Source: Limnephilus marmoratus (Eukaryota; Arthropoda; Insecta; Trichoptera; Limnephilidae). Taken from it: DNA of 64,000 nucleotides. Positions 44,949 through 56,182 of this stretch are shown piece by piece (position 1 is the first letter of the stretch; every line of letters begins with the position of its first letter). Under the pieces are notes generated by a model, which was not told the origin of the DNA, made no database searches, and was given only the letters and a program-made list of their open reading frames with translations. The stretch covers positions 41,511,460-41,575,459 of the forward strand of contig OU862913.1 in NCBI GenBank assembly GCA_917880885.1, read 5' to 3'. The position numbers and the translations under genes are program-made.

Positions 44949-45630
44949 CAGTGCCGGATTATCCCTAAGGCAGAGTAGGCAAGTGCCTAGGGGCCCCGCA
45001 TCGGCTAGGGGCCCCGCGTCCCGAGAAATTTTATTTTTATTTTTTTATTAGGAACATTTAGTTAATAACACGAGGTACACGCATTAAAGAAAACAACAAA
45101 GTATAATAATTAGGTTACAACCCAATAAATAACCAATGTACACATCATGCACAAATAATAAATAAAAAGTCTATAATTAAAACAAATATTATTCGAGAAA
45201 AACGCATTCAAAGTTTTAAATGCATCTTTCAGAAAATGAAATAAATAAAAAAAATACAATTTTTTACACTGACTAAAAAACAAAATTTCAAAAGCATCGG
45301 TCAAGCCAAGTTAAGATTTTGAGTTGTGATGTTCACAAACTTCAGAAATGTTCTTTGCGTGGAAACAGATTAAAAAAAAATTATACTCGAAATATACTTG
45401 AATCGAGCATGATGGCCGGTCGCTTGAAACGCTGTACCTTCGTTAGTTTTGCTCCGATTTACTTGAAATTTTGACAGAATACTCAATATACTGACATGTT
45501 TTGATCAAGGGAACAAGGAGGCTTTTGGAGGCCCCTTCAACCCCCCTCCTCCTCCCGGTAGTCCGCCATTTGTAAAGGGGCCCCGAGACGTGCATTGCCT
45601 AGGGGCCCCGACATGGTTAATCCGGCCCTG
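44949..45630. mobile_element. hAT-like MITE, 682 bp
   Basis: Starts CAGTGCCGGATTATCCCTAA; the reverse complement of the end is CAGGGCCGGATTAACCATGT. Flanks are GGGGTAAT (44941-44948) and GGTGTAAT (45631-45638), an 8-bp duplication with one mismatch. Copies of GCCTAGGGGCCCCG sit near both ends. No coding content recognised. Confidence 0.85.
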
Positions 45631-46009
45631 GGTGTAATAACCTAACCTAACCGTTGCGCCACCGACGTTCTTGTCGACGTGCTTGTTTACTTTTACTTAA
45701 AGCTACCTATTCATATTAACAGTATTTCGCATTTATAGATAGGGATTGTTACAAGTGCAGTCAACGTTTGACCGAGTCTGCCAGTCGCTTTTAGGATCGA
45801 CTAGGAAAAGCCTAAAACAGATTATTTTACTTTCGATGTTTGACTGAAAAGTTAGGAACTTCTAGGTTTGACTAAAAATACTTTAATCAAAGGCCGAAAT
45901 TGGAATTTATTTCGGGGTCAGCTTGAAGGCTTTGGATAAACCTAGGATAAACCAGTCATTCCGCGAAGAGACTGCATATCGACTTTTGACTATGACATAG
46001 ACATTATTC

Positions 46010-46135
46010 TGTTCATAATTAGGTAAATCTTTCTCAGCTTGAGAAACGCTGGAATAAAAATGGAATGGAGTTGCTTAGCAAAATCTGATAAATTACTATC
46101 TAATTGAGTGACACGTTGACACGTATAGATTATTA
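46010..46135 (-). repeat. Partial duplicate of the ZNF-C upstream exon
   Basis: TAATTAGGTAAATCTTTCTC, GCTGGAA, ATGGAATGGAGTTGCTTAGC and GAGTGACACGTTGACAC match 44560-44690 in the same orientation. It contains the duplicated splice acceptor and about 50 bases of exon, then diverges. A 1.3-kb segment with the MITE at 44949 lies between the copies. Confidence 0.8.
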
Positions 46136-46329
46136 TATTTAGAAACAATAATGTTCTAATTATCACGTCGGAAAAAATATTTTATCTAAATTTAAGAACA
46201 ATTTTGGTTTTTGCAAAAGGGTAAAAAAAAATAACCAATAAATAAGAACATTTAAAATGCACGGGAAGAACCGAGAATTTTGTGCGCGAACCTTGACAGG
46301 CAAAAGTTTATAGATATTTTTTTTTATTG

Positions 46330-47385
46330 TTCGAAGGGGCCAGTTTTCAGAATGTGAAATTCCAATTGTAGATTCATCTGCTGACACAATTCGAAGGAAA
46401 ACATTATCTTATTCGAAGTGCAGTTATGAAATTCTAGTTAAAGAATATCCATGCATGTGTTGCCATAATCAAAGAGAATCCATTTTCATGTTCTGATTAT
46501 ACTTTTAATTCGCCGCAAACAGACTTAATTTAAACCAATTTTGTGTTGAGAATGTAAAATTCCAGTTGTGGGTTCATCTGTTGACACATTTCGAAGGAAA
46601 ACATTCTCCATTTCGACGTGCAGTTATGAAATTCTAGTTAAATACTGTGCATAATACTAGAGTCAAAGAGAAACCATTTTCATGTTCTGAGTGTAGTTTT
46701 AATTCGCCGCATACAGATATAATTTAAACCAGTTTTGTATTCAGAATGTTAAATTTCTGTTGTGGTTTCATCTGCTGACACATTTCGAAGGAAAAAATTC
46801 TCTTATTAAGTGTGCAGTTATAAAATTCTAGTTGCAGATTATTTATATAATGCCAGAGTCAAAGAAAAACCATTTTCATGTTCTGATTGTAGTTTTAATT
46901 CTCCGCATACAGATTTAATTTAATCTAGTTTTGTATACAGAATAAAATAATAAATTAAATAACGAGTTGCAGATTCATCGCGTACCGAGTGAAGCTTTAT
47001 ATTTGAGTTGCATACCAAATTCTGCAAAATTCTGAGAAATTGATTTTTCCACGCGTAACTATTATTTGATCATAAGTTAAAACTTGCCTTGCGTTCTAAC
47101 CACGGTGTAAAAGTTCGAGATGCGAAATCCTTTTACGTGGATACCATTCTCGATTTCTGACAGCAGTTTTAAATTTGTAGTAGAATTTATAAACATGATT
47201 TTCTGATTTTAGTTGGAAGAATACTCGTCAAATGTGATTAAAAAAATCCGCATAAAATGAGGTCGTAATAAAAAACAGGATTTTCACATAAACCCTCCCC
47301 CCCCCCACCCCCGCCCATGGCTTGAAGTACCTAAATGAGGGGGCGGCGAAACCTTCCTCCGCCCAGGGCGGCCGACACCCCTCGT
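46330..47385. mobile_element. Second copy of the finger-carrying element (array C)
   Basis: Opposite orientation to 37184-39040. On the plus strand, three units near 46475, 46670 and 46860 read KEKPFSCSECSFNSPHTDLI with stops after them, alternating with KCSYKILVADY-like pieces. Then follow GTTGCATACCAAATTCTG and, near 47300-47380, C runs and GGCGGCCGACACCCC, the reverse of the other copy's left end. The right boundary at about 47385 is supported because 47386 onward aligns with 54928 onward. Confidence 0.7.
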
Positions 47386-47745
47386 GTTTTGTGACGAAAA
47401 TACTACAGTTTGACTATTTATTTACGGTCTTACAAACTAATATATTTAAGATTTTTTTACATTCTTATTTTGCTTAGACATTATTGAAAAATTATAAATA
47501 CTTATGATCAAAAAATAATTACAGAAAGTATATAATTTTAATAGTTTTATCATCAAGATTATCAGCATTTGAAGGTATAAATTATAGCAAATTTTGAATA
47601 AAATAAAATCGATATTGAGTTATTATTTAAAAAAGCTGGTACGAAGAATAATTAATCTTTCTCATTGGAACCACCGTGTACGATCGTTAGAACATATTTC
47701 TATGAAATATGAATTCTCGGCCGCTGGCCCTTAACTTTAATTAAT
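47386..47745 (+). repeat. Segmental duplicate of the ZNF-D intron
   Basis: CTTACAAACTAATATATTT, AAAAAGCTGGTACGAAGAAT, AATTAATCTTTCTCAT and TCGATATTGAGTTAT occur in the same order at 54928-55300, inside the last intron of the 9-finger gene. No finger exon follows here; the expected downstream exon is absent. Confidence 0.85.
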
Positions 47746-48654
47746 GGCCCTTAACACACGTCTTAATGTGCCTTTATATATCTTTCGGTTCCACGACAGT
47801 TGAACCGCCAATAATTGGTCCCCCAGCGTACTTATATACAATGTGTAGTCGATTTACGGAATATACTTTATACCCTAGAGGTGCAGAGAGGATGTGCCGC
47901 CGAACAACAAAAAATAAAACATATTTCATTCAAATGCATCAAGGAAAAATCTGCTTCTCAATTTACTGTATGTACCAGCGCAAAAAAATCGACCCTGTGT
48001 ATAAATTCCTTTGACATTCATACCTACTTATTATCAAGGGTATTTTTGAAGTCGAACTGAATATCTTTCACGTTTGAAATTGGTAGGTAAATAATGCACA
48101 AAGAAATACAATTTTATAGTAAATATCGTTTTGGGAATCAATCACCATATTATACGATCGTGAAATCCACTCCAATTTTTATTGTCATATTTGAATTATT
48201 ATCGTGCGATCGCACTTCTGTTAATGATTTTGTTTTATCCGACAAACAATATTATTAGACTTATGCATTACTGCAAAACACTGTATACAATTGGTTTTTC
48301 TTACCCAATTACACGAATATATTCTAGTTTGGTCGATTTTTTGAAAACGCGCTTTTTTTTCACCGAACGCGATATTGACAGGATTGACAGATTGCATTTG
48401 CCGCAGATGTTTTTTAAGAAATTAGTGGTGATCGATATTCTTGCCATGTACACAGTGACTGTCATTGAAACACACCGGTTACTTAGGAACTGGGTTGAAT
48501 AATAAAATTTCACTTTTTTATAGGAATCGCATCCAGATTTGACCCGAACTCAGCACTTAACCAGATGCATTTCTTGCATAAAGCACGTTTCAAACTTTTT
48601 ATTCGACTTTGTAAAGAAAATTTGGGTCAAATTAGAATAAGTTCTTCTATTTTT
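47746..48654. other. No gene recognised
   Basis: AT-rich with a 106-codon open frame (48182-48502, +) and its antisense. The predicted hydrophobic-basic peptide matches no family I know and has no coding context, so I do not call it. Confidence 0.5.
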
Positions 48655-48925
48655 TTATACAAACACCGCACAAGAATCCCAGCCCCTGGAGTCAGTGAGA
48701 GAATGTATCACCAATTATTGGGGAATGTTGTAAAGCTAAAGGTAATGAGGAGAGGAAGGAGATAGGGCAGAGGAGGGTGAGGAAATTCCTGGCTGTTCAG
48801 ATCTGGTCCTCAAAGACGGCAAAGCCAATTCAAGCAACGTTTCAATCCTGAATGATGTATTTAAATAATATCAATCTTACATCAGGAAAATACTAAGAGT
48901 ATCGTCCACTTTGGAACGTGCTGAA
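48655..48925 (+). repeat. Interspersed repeat R1, diverged copy
   Basis: CGCACAAGAATCCCAGCC, GTTCAGATCTGGTCCTCAA, CAAGCAACGTTTCAATCCTG and TAAGAGTATCGTCCACTTTG match the R1 order at 23640-23890, with an insertion of about 20 bp. Confidence 0.65.
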
Positions 48926-48984
48926 AATATTCCAAATATTATTTTTATTGAGTAAATTGCGAAAAAACGCAAATCAGATAAAAT

Positions 48985-49040
48985 TTGCTTGCGCCCACCG
49001 GAATTTGAACCCGAGACCTCCGGATAGCTAAACAACAAAA
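48985..49040 (-). mobile_element. tRNA-derived SINE-like head fragment
   Basis: The minus strand contains GGAGGTCTCGGGTTCAAATTC, close to a pol III B box, with a tRNA-like lead. Similar to 24362 and 50943. Confidence 0.5.
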
Positions 49041-49336
49041 GCCGTAGGCTGGTTTTAATATATTAAAAAAAATCACACTGGAACACTTTCCGAATTTCAT
49101 ATATCATATTTTAGAATGTATTATATTATACGAGTACAATAGTGTTGCCGTAATAATATGAGACATTATAAGGACTGTTTTCAGTTACGTTTGGCAACGA
49201 TATCGCTGATGGATGTGTCTATACTGTATACGCACCAATACACATAATATTTACTTTGTGTTGTTTCGTTTTTTGGGTCCACACTATGCAATCAGATTTA
49301 CATTGTATCTGAGGATCTCGTTCTTTTTTAAACTTT

Positions 49337-49486
49337 GCTGATGGTTTCACCTCTTCCTCGCACTCGATAAATGTTGGCGTCCCACAGGGATCGGTTCTGT
49401 CTCCGCCTTTGTTTTTGTTGCACATCAATGACCTTTTGTCAAGTGCACCAATTAATTGTTACGCGGATGACAGTACAGTACATGCA
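49337..49486 (+). pseudogene. CR1-like RT fragment with motifs B and C
   Basis: Encodes SINVGVPQGSVLSPPLFLLH, INDLLSSA and INCYADDSTV, which are motif B and the YADD catalytic motif C of a CR1-like RT. The frame is interrupted immediately after YADDSTV by the hAT-like element at 49485 and resumes at 50802 with HDSFLFDKPLNG in phase. Confidence 0.8.
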
Positions 49487-50793
49487 AGGCCGGATCTACG
49501 AAATCTGGCGCCCTGTGCAGTAGGTACCGATGGCGCCCCCCCCCCCTACATTTTTATTTTGATTAAAAATTCGTTCACCCCAATTTTTTTATTTAATTTT
49601 TTTTTGCACTAATTTATCAAATAAAATCAAGACATATAAAGGGTGTAACTTTTCCAAGTGACCTGGCGGTAGCTCTCGCACTCGTTTTTTTAAAAGAGAG
49701 AATCGCCAGGAGCCCTATACTCTCTGAATCTATTGGGTAAACATAAAATTATGGTGCTCTTTTAATTATTTTAGGAAAAACTCTTTTTGCAAGTTATGCT
49801 TTAAAATAATACAACGAATTGTTTGTTTGTGCCCGTACCATGATTTAAAATATATGTTATGAGACAATGCGGGTGGTTTCGCTGAACTAGGTTCATTAGA
49901 CATTCTTGAGATTTACTGCATTTATGTATATACCCAACGCGAATATTAATAGAAAAAGCAAATACAAATACGTTCTCATGGCAACGTACAACACAAGAAT
50001 AGCATCTACAGCTTCTGACTAATAAGAATATAACCTCAAATTTGTACCTCGCATTTCCCCTGTGTTGAGCGAACAAACACCATACAAACACTTAACACTG
50101 ACGTATGGTATCAACGGCTTACGAAAGACGCTTACACTGACACCGTAAAATAACAAATCCAACAAATCCAACAAATCTAATAGATATTAATTATACATTT
50201 AACGAACTTCAAATAATATTTCAAATCAATGATGAAACTGTCAACACGTAACACGTTGCAACCTGCAAATCCTACAAACCGTGCGATGTTTTTGTTAATG
50301 GAATTTACTGAAGATTTCATAAGAAAATGGTCTTTAACTACCTTCTCCTAGAGATTTAAATCGTACAAAATAAAACAATAGCGAGCGTAAGCTAACTAAA
50401 ATTGTCAGTTCGGTTTGTTTGATTCTCTAGAACAAAAGTACGGCGCTGTGATTGGTTATTGAATTTGGATCGCACCCATTCGTCGTAAAAGACGGTAAAA
50501 GATATATGGAAAAATAGATCTTACGTTTAAACTAAATATATGGAATTTGTAAAAAAATTCTATAACTGACTATAAATTCGTAAGCCGTTGATACCAACCT
50601 GATGCGTGCGCATTCTGTTTCTTTGGAAAGTGTTGCTAGAGCGTAATAATTATTTCGTACTATGGGTAATTTTGAAACGATTCAGGGAATATTATAACAA
50701 AATTTTAATACAATATTTATTTTCTCACGGCGCCCCTTCGGAGTTGGCGCCAGGTTTTTGCACGTTTTTGAACGTATGGCAGATCCGGCGCTG
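49485..50793. mobile_element. hAT-like element inserted in the RT fragment
   Basis: Starts CAAGGCCGGATCTACG and ends ATGGCAGATCCGGCGCTG; an exact 8-bp duplication AGTACATG lies at 49477-49484 and 50794-50801. GGCGCC palindromes occur near both ends (49507 and 50740) and a C run near 49533. The interior, 1.3 kb, has no recognisable transposase. Confidence 0.9.
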
Positions 50794-50801
50794 AGTACAT
50801 G

Positions 50802-50930
50802 ATAGCTTTTTGTTTGACAAGCCCTTAAATGGCTCACAAACTCCAACGGTCAGCGGGCTTTGAAACAAAGAATGGACGGTTCCTTCGAGAGTATTATATC
50901 AAATAAAATTTATTATAATTTTGAATGTAT
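50802..50930 (+). pseudogene. RT fragment downstream half
   Basis: Continuation of the RT frame after the hAT-like insertion: DSFLFDKPLNGSQTPTVSGL, then frameshifts. It corresponds to the region after motif C. Confidence 0.55.
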
Positions 50931-50942
50931 TTTTCATAATAA

Positions 50943-51012
50943 AATTTATTAGCCCACGCCGGGAATCGATCCCGCGACCTTCGGATTGCGAGTAAAGAGC
51001 CTTACCCCGCGG
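50943..51012 (-). mobile_element. tRNA-derived SINE-like head
   Basis: The minus strand reads GGCCGCGGGGTAAGGCTCTT, then GCAATCCGAAGGTCGCGGGA and TCGATTCCCGGCGTGGGC. The second part fits a pol III B box and a tRNA T-arm. It is the best preserved of the three SINE-like fragments. Confidence 0.6.
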
Positions 51013-51029
51013 CCGTCAAATGCTCATTC

Positions 51030-51135
51030 CTTCCTTTCCTCAAAAAGACCCTCCACACAGCATCTGAGATGACATAAGTCCTGAGTGAAATTATTTTTTT
51101 CAGGGCCTCCTGTGTGGAGTTAACGTAAAAAAAAC
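51030..51135 (+). mobile_element. CR1-like 3' tail
   Basis: CTTTCCTCAAAAAGACCCTC, CACACAGCATCTGAGATGACA, CAGGGCCTCCTGTGTGGAG and an A-rich end: the same tail family as 22740-22862. Confidence 0.7.
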
Positions 51136-51599
51136 TGTGTGGAAGTAAAATTTATCTGCAAAATAACCGGTTCCTTTTTGGACTCAGGTAACTGGAAACG
51201 CAGTGAAAACCCATTTTTGAGATCCATCTCTACTGAAAATTCCATAGACGGCTGATAATTGTAGAAAGTAGAAAGCCAAAAGTTTTAAAACGAGTGTGCT
51301 CGTGTTGTTCAGGACAAATGGATTGTTTTCGGAGTAGCTTTTTTTTTTGATTTGGAACTCAATCATCGAGACGTTTAAATAATCGAAATGTTTTTATCAA
51401 AACGTCAATATAATCTGTGATTAAAATGCAGAAGTTGCAAAATGTAACGTGTTGTGAAGTGTATTGTGAGGTTTGAATTTAGTGGTATATTTAAAATAGC
51501 GTGTTCTCGGCTTGCAATGTCACTCAAAGATTCAATTTTGTTCTTTTGTATTTGCAACCTCCCCCCATCCTCCTTCGTTCTCTAACTGATCCTAACTGA

Positions 51600-51745
51600 T
51601 TTCCCACTAACTGATCGGCCCCTGCATGCCTTCCAAACTATACGAAATGCACACATTTTTCAAACAACTCACGGGCAACCAATTTAATTTTTTATGCAAA
51701 TTTCATAACGCCAGAGCTCACGATTACATAGAAATCTATTTATTT
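51600..51745 (+). mobile_element. Retroelement tail fragment
   Basis: CAAACAACTCACGGGCAACC, then TGCAAATTTCATAACGCCAG and AGCTCACGATTAC match 59585-59650 and, reversed, 16990-17060. Confidence 0.5.
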
Positions 51746-52110
51746 AATTGTCTTCCAGAAGACCTTAAAAATGAAAAACGTGTGCGTAGATTTATAAAAA
51801 AATATTAATTTTTATTCATAATCAACAAATTTTGCATTGTAATGTATTATGTAATGTAATGTAATATATTTGTAGTTCAGATTTCGTTTACATAGGTGGA
51901 AATGTAATTTTATTTTTTCTAGAATAAAAACTTTAAAAATTAAGAAATATGGTGGTGGTGAAAAGATTCCCAAAGAGCTTGTTTGACTTTTAAGGTTATG
52001 TTTGTTTTGTAGACATTTATTGATGGTTTTGTAGTTACGAAACATTACAAGGTGACTTATAAAGTAAAATCCATTGAATATCGCGATACTACGATTAAAA
52101 TTTGTATTGA

Positions 52111-52310
52111 TTGTCACACGTCGTGTGACAATTGTTGTCGATTGCACATCGGCCTGCTGGGATCTGTGAGCGTAATATATATACGGTGCATACGTGGGCC
52201 CAGTGCAGCCTCACCATTATTCTAGCAATAAATGCCGCATACACTGTATGCCATACAATGAGATCACGGATCAGCGGTCTTGCTTGGTCTGGTGTTCATT
52301 AATATTTTAT
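52111..52310 (+). other. Perfect palindrome and LTR-like segment
   Basis: TTGTCACACG (52111-52120), one T, then CGTGTGACAA (52122-52131) is a perfect 21-base palindrome. It precedes a TATATATAC box near 52176 and AATAAATGCC near 52229. The order resembles the promoter and polyadenylation parts of a small LTR, but no ends or target duplication could be assigned. Confidence 0.4.
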
Positions 52311-52549
52311 TTAGGTATTACTTAGTTATTCATGTTTTTGTAGACATTTATTTATTTACACCTAATTGAGCATTATTTCAATCAGTACGAGAGGACATTT
52401 TTTTTCGAAAAATGCCCTTGAGTAGCATTTTTTACAAACCTTGATTTACATCTGTATAAATTAAATTCTCTTAAAAAAAGTTTTTTTTTCATACTTATTA
52501 ACTTATTAAGATATTGCAGATAATTTTTTTAAACACTTAATTAAATATT

Positions 52550-52665
52550 TATGTATAACCTAAATTAATCTAACATAACCTAATCTTACCTAACCTAATC
52601 TAACCTATAACCTAACGTAATCTAACTAACCTAACCTAACTAATCTACTCTAAGGAACCTAATTA
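52550..52665 (+). repeat. Degenerate TAACC-rich block
   Basis: Irregular CTAACCTAAC/CTAATCTAAC repeats of about 110 bp, followed by TTTTGGTTGTCGGGA. A related block at 61600-61660 is followed by TTTTGGTTGTTGCTGGGA, so the block belongs to a duplicated segment rather than to telomeric DNA. Confidence 0.75.
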
Positions 52666-52834
52666 AATAGCCAGTTTTACATTTAATTTATTTTGGTTGT
52701 CGGGATTTTACATAATTAATTTTATAATGGAAAAGTATTGTTTTATATGGCAATAATACTTTTTTTACGCCTGGCAGCACTTGGCAGTATTGATTGTCAG
52801 TCCTTTGGTTTATTTATGTGTAGTATAAATATGA

Positions 52835-52935
52835 ATCAAGGCGTCGAACACTTCGTATAACCCGTAAGGGGATTCATTTTAACAAATTTAACATATAACA
52901 TGCATATTTTTTCGTCTTCTCCAACATAAATACTC
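52835..52935 (+). repeat. Segmental duplicate shared with 62275-62388
   Basis: ATATGAATCAAGGCGTCGAA, CACTTCGTATA, TTAACATATAACATG and TTCGTCTTCTCC recur in order at 62275-62388. Here it lies about 200 bp upstream of the 9-finger gene; there it is cut by the gypsy LTR. Confidence 0.85.
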
Positions 52936-53128
52936 AATTTTCGTAATAGTAAGGCTAAATCTAACTATTTAAAAGGAAATATTCCGTATCAACCTTGAGG
53001 CAGAATATGACAAGCTTATCAAACAAAATGTTCAAAGCTCACACAAATTAGACTAACTTCTGTTAAAACAACGTTCCGTTTCAGATATATTTTTTTGGAT
53101 TGAACCAATTACTTATCACACCAGAGCC

Positions 53129-56100
53129 ATGGACCTACTAATACCAGATAGTGTTTCCATGAAGATGGAACCAGGGCCTGAGGAAAAAGGTGGAGGAGAA
53201 ATGCCGCATACAGATATAAATTTCGACTTCCCTGACGTAAAGGTGGAATATTTGACAGCCAGTAAGTTGCATTGCATATTTTGTACCAAACATAGGATGT
53301 TAAATACGGATGTTAGGAATCCATATCTATTTTGATATGTTGATTGACAGGATTGAATTACTTGTCCAAAACGTCCCCTCTTGCCCTAAATAGGAATTTA
53401 CTTTAAAATGAAATAGCCAAACCACGAAAACTTTGAACATATATATTGGTCACAAAAAGTTCCCGATTTCTTAAATTTTAAACTCATTTATTCGGCACAC
53501 GACATAAGTTACATACACGTATTGCATTAAAAACACTTTGTATCGGTGTAAGTAAACATTAATCCATTTAGCTATAAGACTGGAAAAAGGAAACGCGTAC
53601 GTCGCTCGCTTGCGGTAATATGCAGGTGAATGAATGAAGAGCTGTAGTGCCCCGCGCTGCGAACGAAAACCATTGGTCGTGCCATGTCCAGTTTGTCAGC
53701 GAGACGTCGCCCATCGCCCGCAACTACGCGTCGCACTATTTTTAGCCTAAAAAACAAAAATCCATGCTGAAGGTGCCTAAGAGCAAACGGTTTTCGTTCT
53801 TGAAGCCTCGGTCCTGAAGCGGCCATCCCATGTATTACTTATTTCTTAATTTTACCTAAAAATCTCTTATCCAAATTTCGCATTTATATAATTTATTAAT
53901 GGTGTCGTTAAGATCTGATTTTTTTTATTTCTTAAAAAAATATGTATAAGTATTTTAAAGGAAAAAAAATTAGGTAGATTACATTGTGGTAGGTTTTCGA
54001 GAAGAAGGCTACACTGTGCAACATACTACGCCGTTCGTTCCGGCCAAAGATATTGAAATATAAGTAGATGTGCTATCTGCTGTTTTTACTATGTGGGTCT
54101 GCGCTTTCGGGTGTCGCCGATATTGTTTACCAATTAACAAATAAACTAAAAGAACAAATAATTAACGAATAAACCAAACGAACGTTAAACTAAATGAACG
54201 AATTATTTCCATATTAAAAATATATTGTTAACCAATATTAATGCACATTTTCAAAAAATCAACGAAATGAACAAATTCTTTTTGTATGAAAACTACGCTA
54301 ATTAGCGCGTAGTCCGGCGACAGTTGCGCGGACACCATAGCATATCTCTTCTGTATTAGAATATCTTTGGTTCCGGCGTATTAACGTATTGGTGTCTTGT
54401 TTTTCACAGGTACAATCAATGTAGAGACCGTTGCCATCAAAGCTGAACCAGGACCCCAAGAAGAAGAAGAAGGCGGAATTCCTTATACAGATATTAACAT
54501 AGACCTGCAGGATGTTAAAAAGGAATGCTTAGAGCACTCTGAATTAATCACCCAGACTTCAGGTAAAACCGATTTCTTTTGTTAAGAGGGCATTACCAGA
54601 GAAAGCCGGAAATACGTCATTTTCAAAAAAGTTTTTAGACGTATTGACTCTTTTCCACAAAAAATTATAAATGGATTTCGAAAGATTGTTCTTTTATCTA
54701 GCATTCGTATGTAATAAATTTTTAGATTTTTTTAAAATTTTTAGAATAATAAGGTTATTCCATAGGTCGTTGGCAGATTTGTTAAATTTTCAAAAAAGTT
54801 TTTGTATTATACCACACCCATTTCAAATAATGTAATCATGCAGTAAAATAAATCAATACATTATCTAGCAGAGTTATGTATTAGAATTTTAATTTTAGTT
54901 TCAATAAAATCATTAAAAAATATGTACGTACATGTGTTTCTTGACGAAAATTGGTCCATTTGTGTATTTATTTGCGCACTTACAAACTAATATATTTTAG
55001 ATTTTTTTAACATTCTTATTAAATTTAGACATTATTGAAAAATGATAAATACTTATAATCAAAAAATAACTACAAAAAGTACACTATTTTAATAGTTTTA
55101 TCATCACGCCTTTCAGCATTTTTGGATGAAGGTATAAATTAAAGCTAATTTGGATTGAAATAAATTCGATATTGAGTTATAATTTAAAAAAGCTGGTACG
55201 GAGAATAATTAATCTTTCTCATCGTAACCGCCCTGCACGATCGGAAGAACAACTTTCGACGAAATGTGGATTTTCGTCCGCTGGCTGGTTAAACTATATA
55301 TATATTAAATTACTTAAACGTTTTTATGAATTAATTTGCCTTACACTAATTAAGCGTTATCCGTAATCTTTTTCAGACGTATTGACAGATTTCGAGACAC
55401 TTCCTGTGGATAAACGATTCTCTTGTCCCCATTGTAACTACTCCTGCATTTCTAAGTGGAAGTTAGAACGTCACTTGCGCACCCATACTGGAGAAAAACC
55501 CTTTTCTTGTCCCTACTGCAACTATTCATGTTCTCAAAAGGGTGGTTTGAAGAATCACATTCTGACTCACAGTGGAGAAAAAACTTTTTCTTGTTCTCAC
55601 TGCAACTATTCATTTTCTCAAAAGGTGGATTTGAATAAACACATGTTGACTCACAGTGGAGAAAAACCTTTTTCGTGTTCCAACTGCAGTTTTTCATGTG
55701 CTCAAAAGGGAGTATTGACGAGACATATGCTGACTCACAGTGGAGAAAAACCTTTTTCCTGTCACGACTGCCGTAATTCATTTTCTCAAAAGTCTACTTT
55801 GAATAAACACATGCTGACTCACAGTGGAGAAAAACCTTTTTCATGTTCCAACTGCAGTTTTTCATGTGCTCAAAAGGGAGTATTGACGAGACACATGCTG
55901 ACTCACAGAGGTGAAAAACCATTTTCCTGTTACGACTGCCGCAATTCATTTTCTCGAAAGGCTTCTTTGATGAATCACATGCTGACTCGTCACTGTGGAG
56001 AAAAACTTTTTTCTTGTACCGACTGCAGCTATGCATGTTCTCACAAAGGAGATTTAACGAAACACATGCTGACTCACAGTGGAGAAAAACCTTTTTCTTG

Positions 56101-56182
56101 TACCGGCTGCAGCTACGTATGTTCTCAAAAAGGACATTTAAATAGACATATGCTGACTCACAGTGGAGAAAAACCCCTGTAA
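53129..56182 (+). CDS. C2H2 zinc-finger protein, 9 fingers (ZNF-D)
   Basis: Exons are 53129-53261, 54410-54562 and 55377-56182, all joined in phase 1, giving 363 residues. The start ATG has a good context (GCCATGG). Exons 1 and 2 are homologous to each other: MKMEPGPEE...DVKVE in one and IKAEPGPQEE...DVKKECLEH in the other, so an exon was duplicated. Together they hold four psi-K-x-E sites. Residues 112-360 hold nine C2H2 fingers, mostly of the Y/F-x-C type (CNYSCISKWKLERHLRTH first), joined by very regular HSGEKPFS linkers. Fingers 4 and 6 are identical (CSNCSFSCAQKGVLTRHMLT), and the pair 4-5 looks duplicated as 6-7. Finger 7 has an extra Arg between its His residues. It is probably a nuclear DNA-binding regulator, sister to the gene at 27753. 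No break found. Confidence 0.9.
53465..53830. other. GC-richer island in ZNF-D intron 1
   Basis: A GC-rich stretch with CGACGTCTCGCTGACAAACT-like words on the minus strand stands out from the AT-rich intron. It shows no splice-compatible coding pattern; the 84-codon frame on the minus strand looks accidental. It may be a transposon fragment or a regulatory element. Confidence 0.35.

Noticed and set aside
48182..48502. 106-residue hydrophobic frame
   Set aside because: No recognised family, no splice or promoter context, and an antisense frame of similar quality.
49801..50091. 96-residue minus-strand frame inside the hAT-like element
   Set aside because: No transposase similarity is visible and nothing distinguishes it from chance.
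52550..52665. Telomere or interstitial telomeric repeat
   Set aside because: The TAACC units are irregular, and the block is part of a duplicated segment also seen at 61600.
55452..56036. Antisense frames opposite the zinc fingers
   Set aside because: They are shadows of the regular HSGEKPFS linkers; the plus strand explains the sequence fully.
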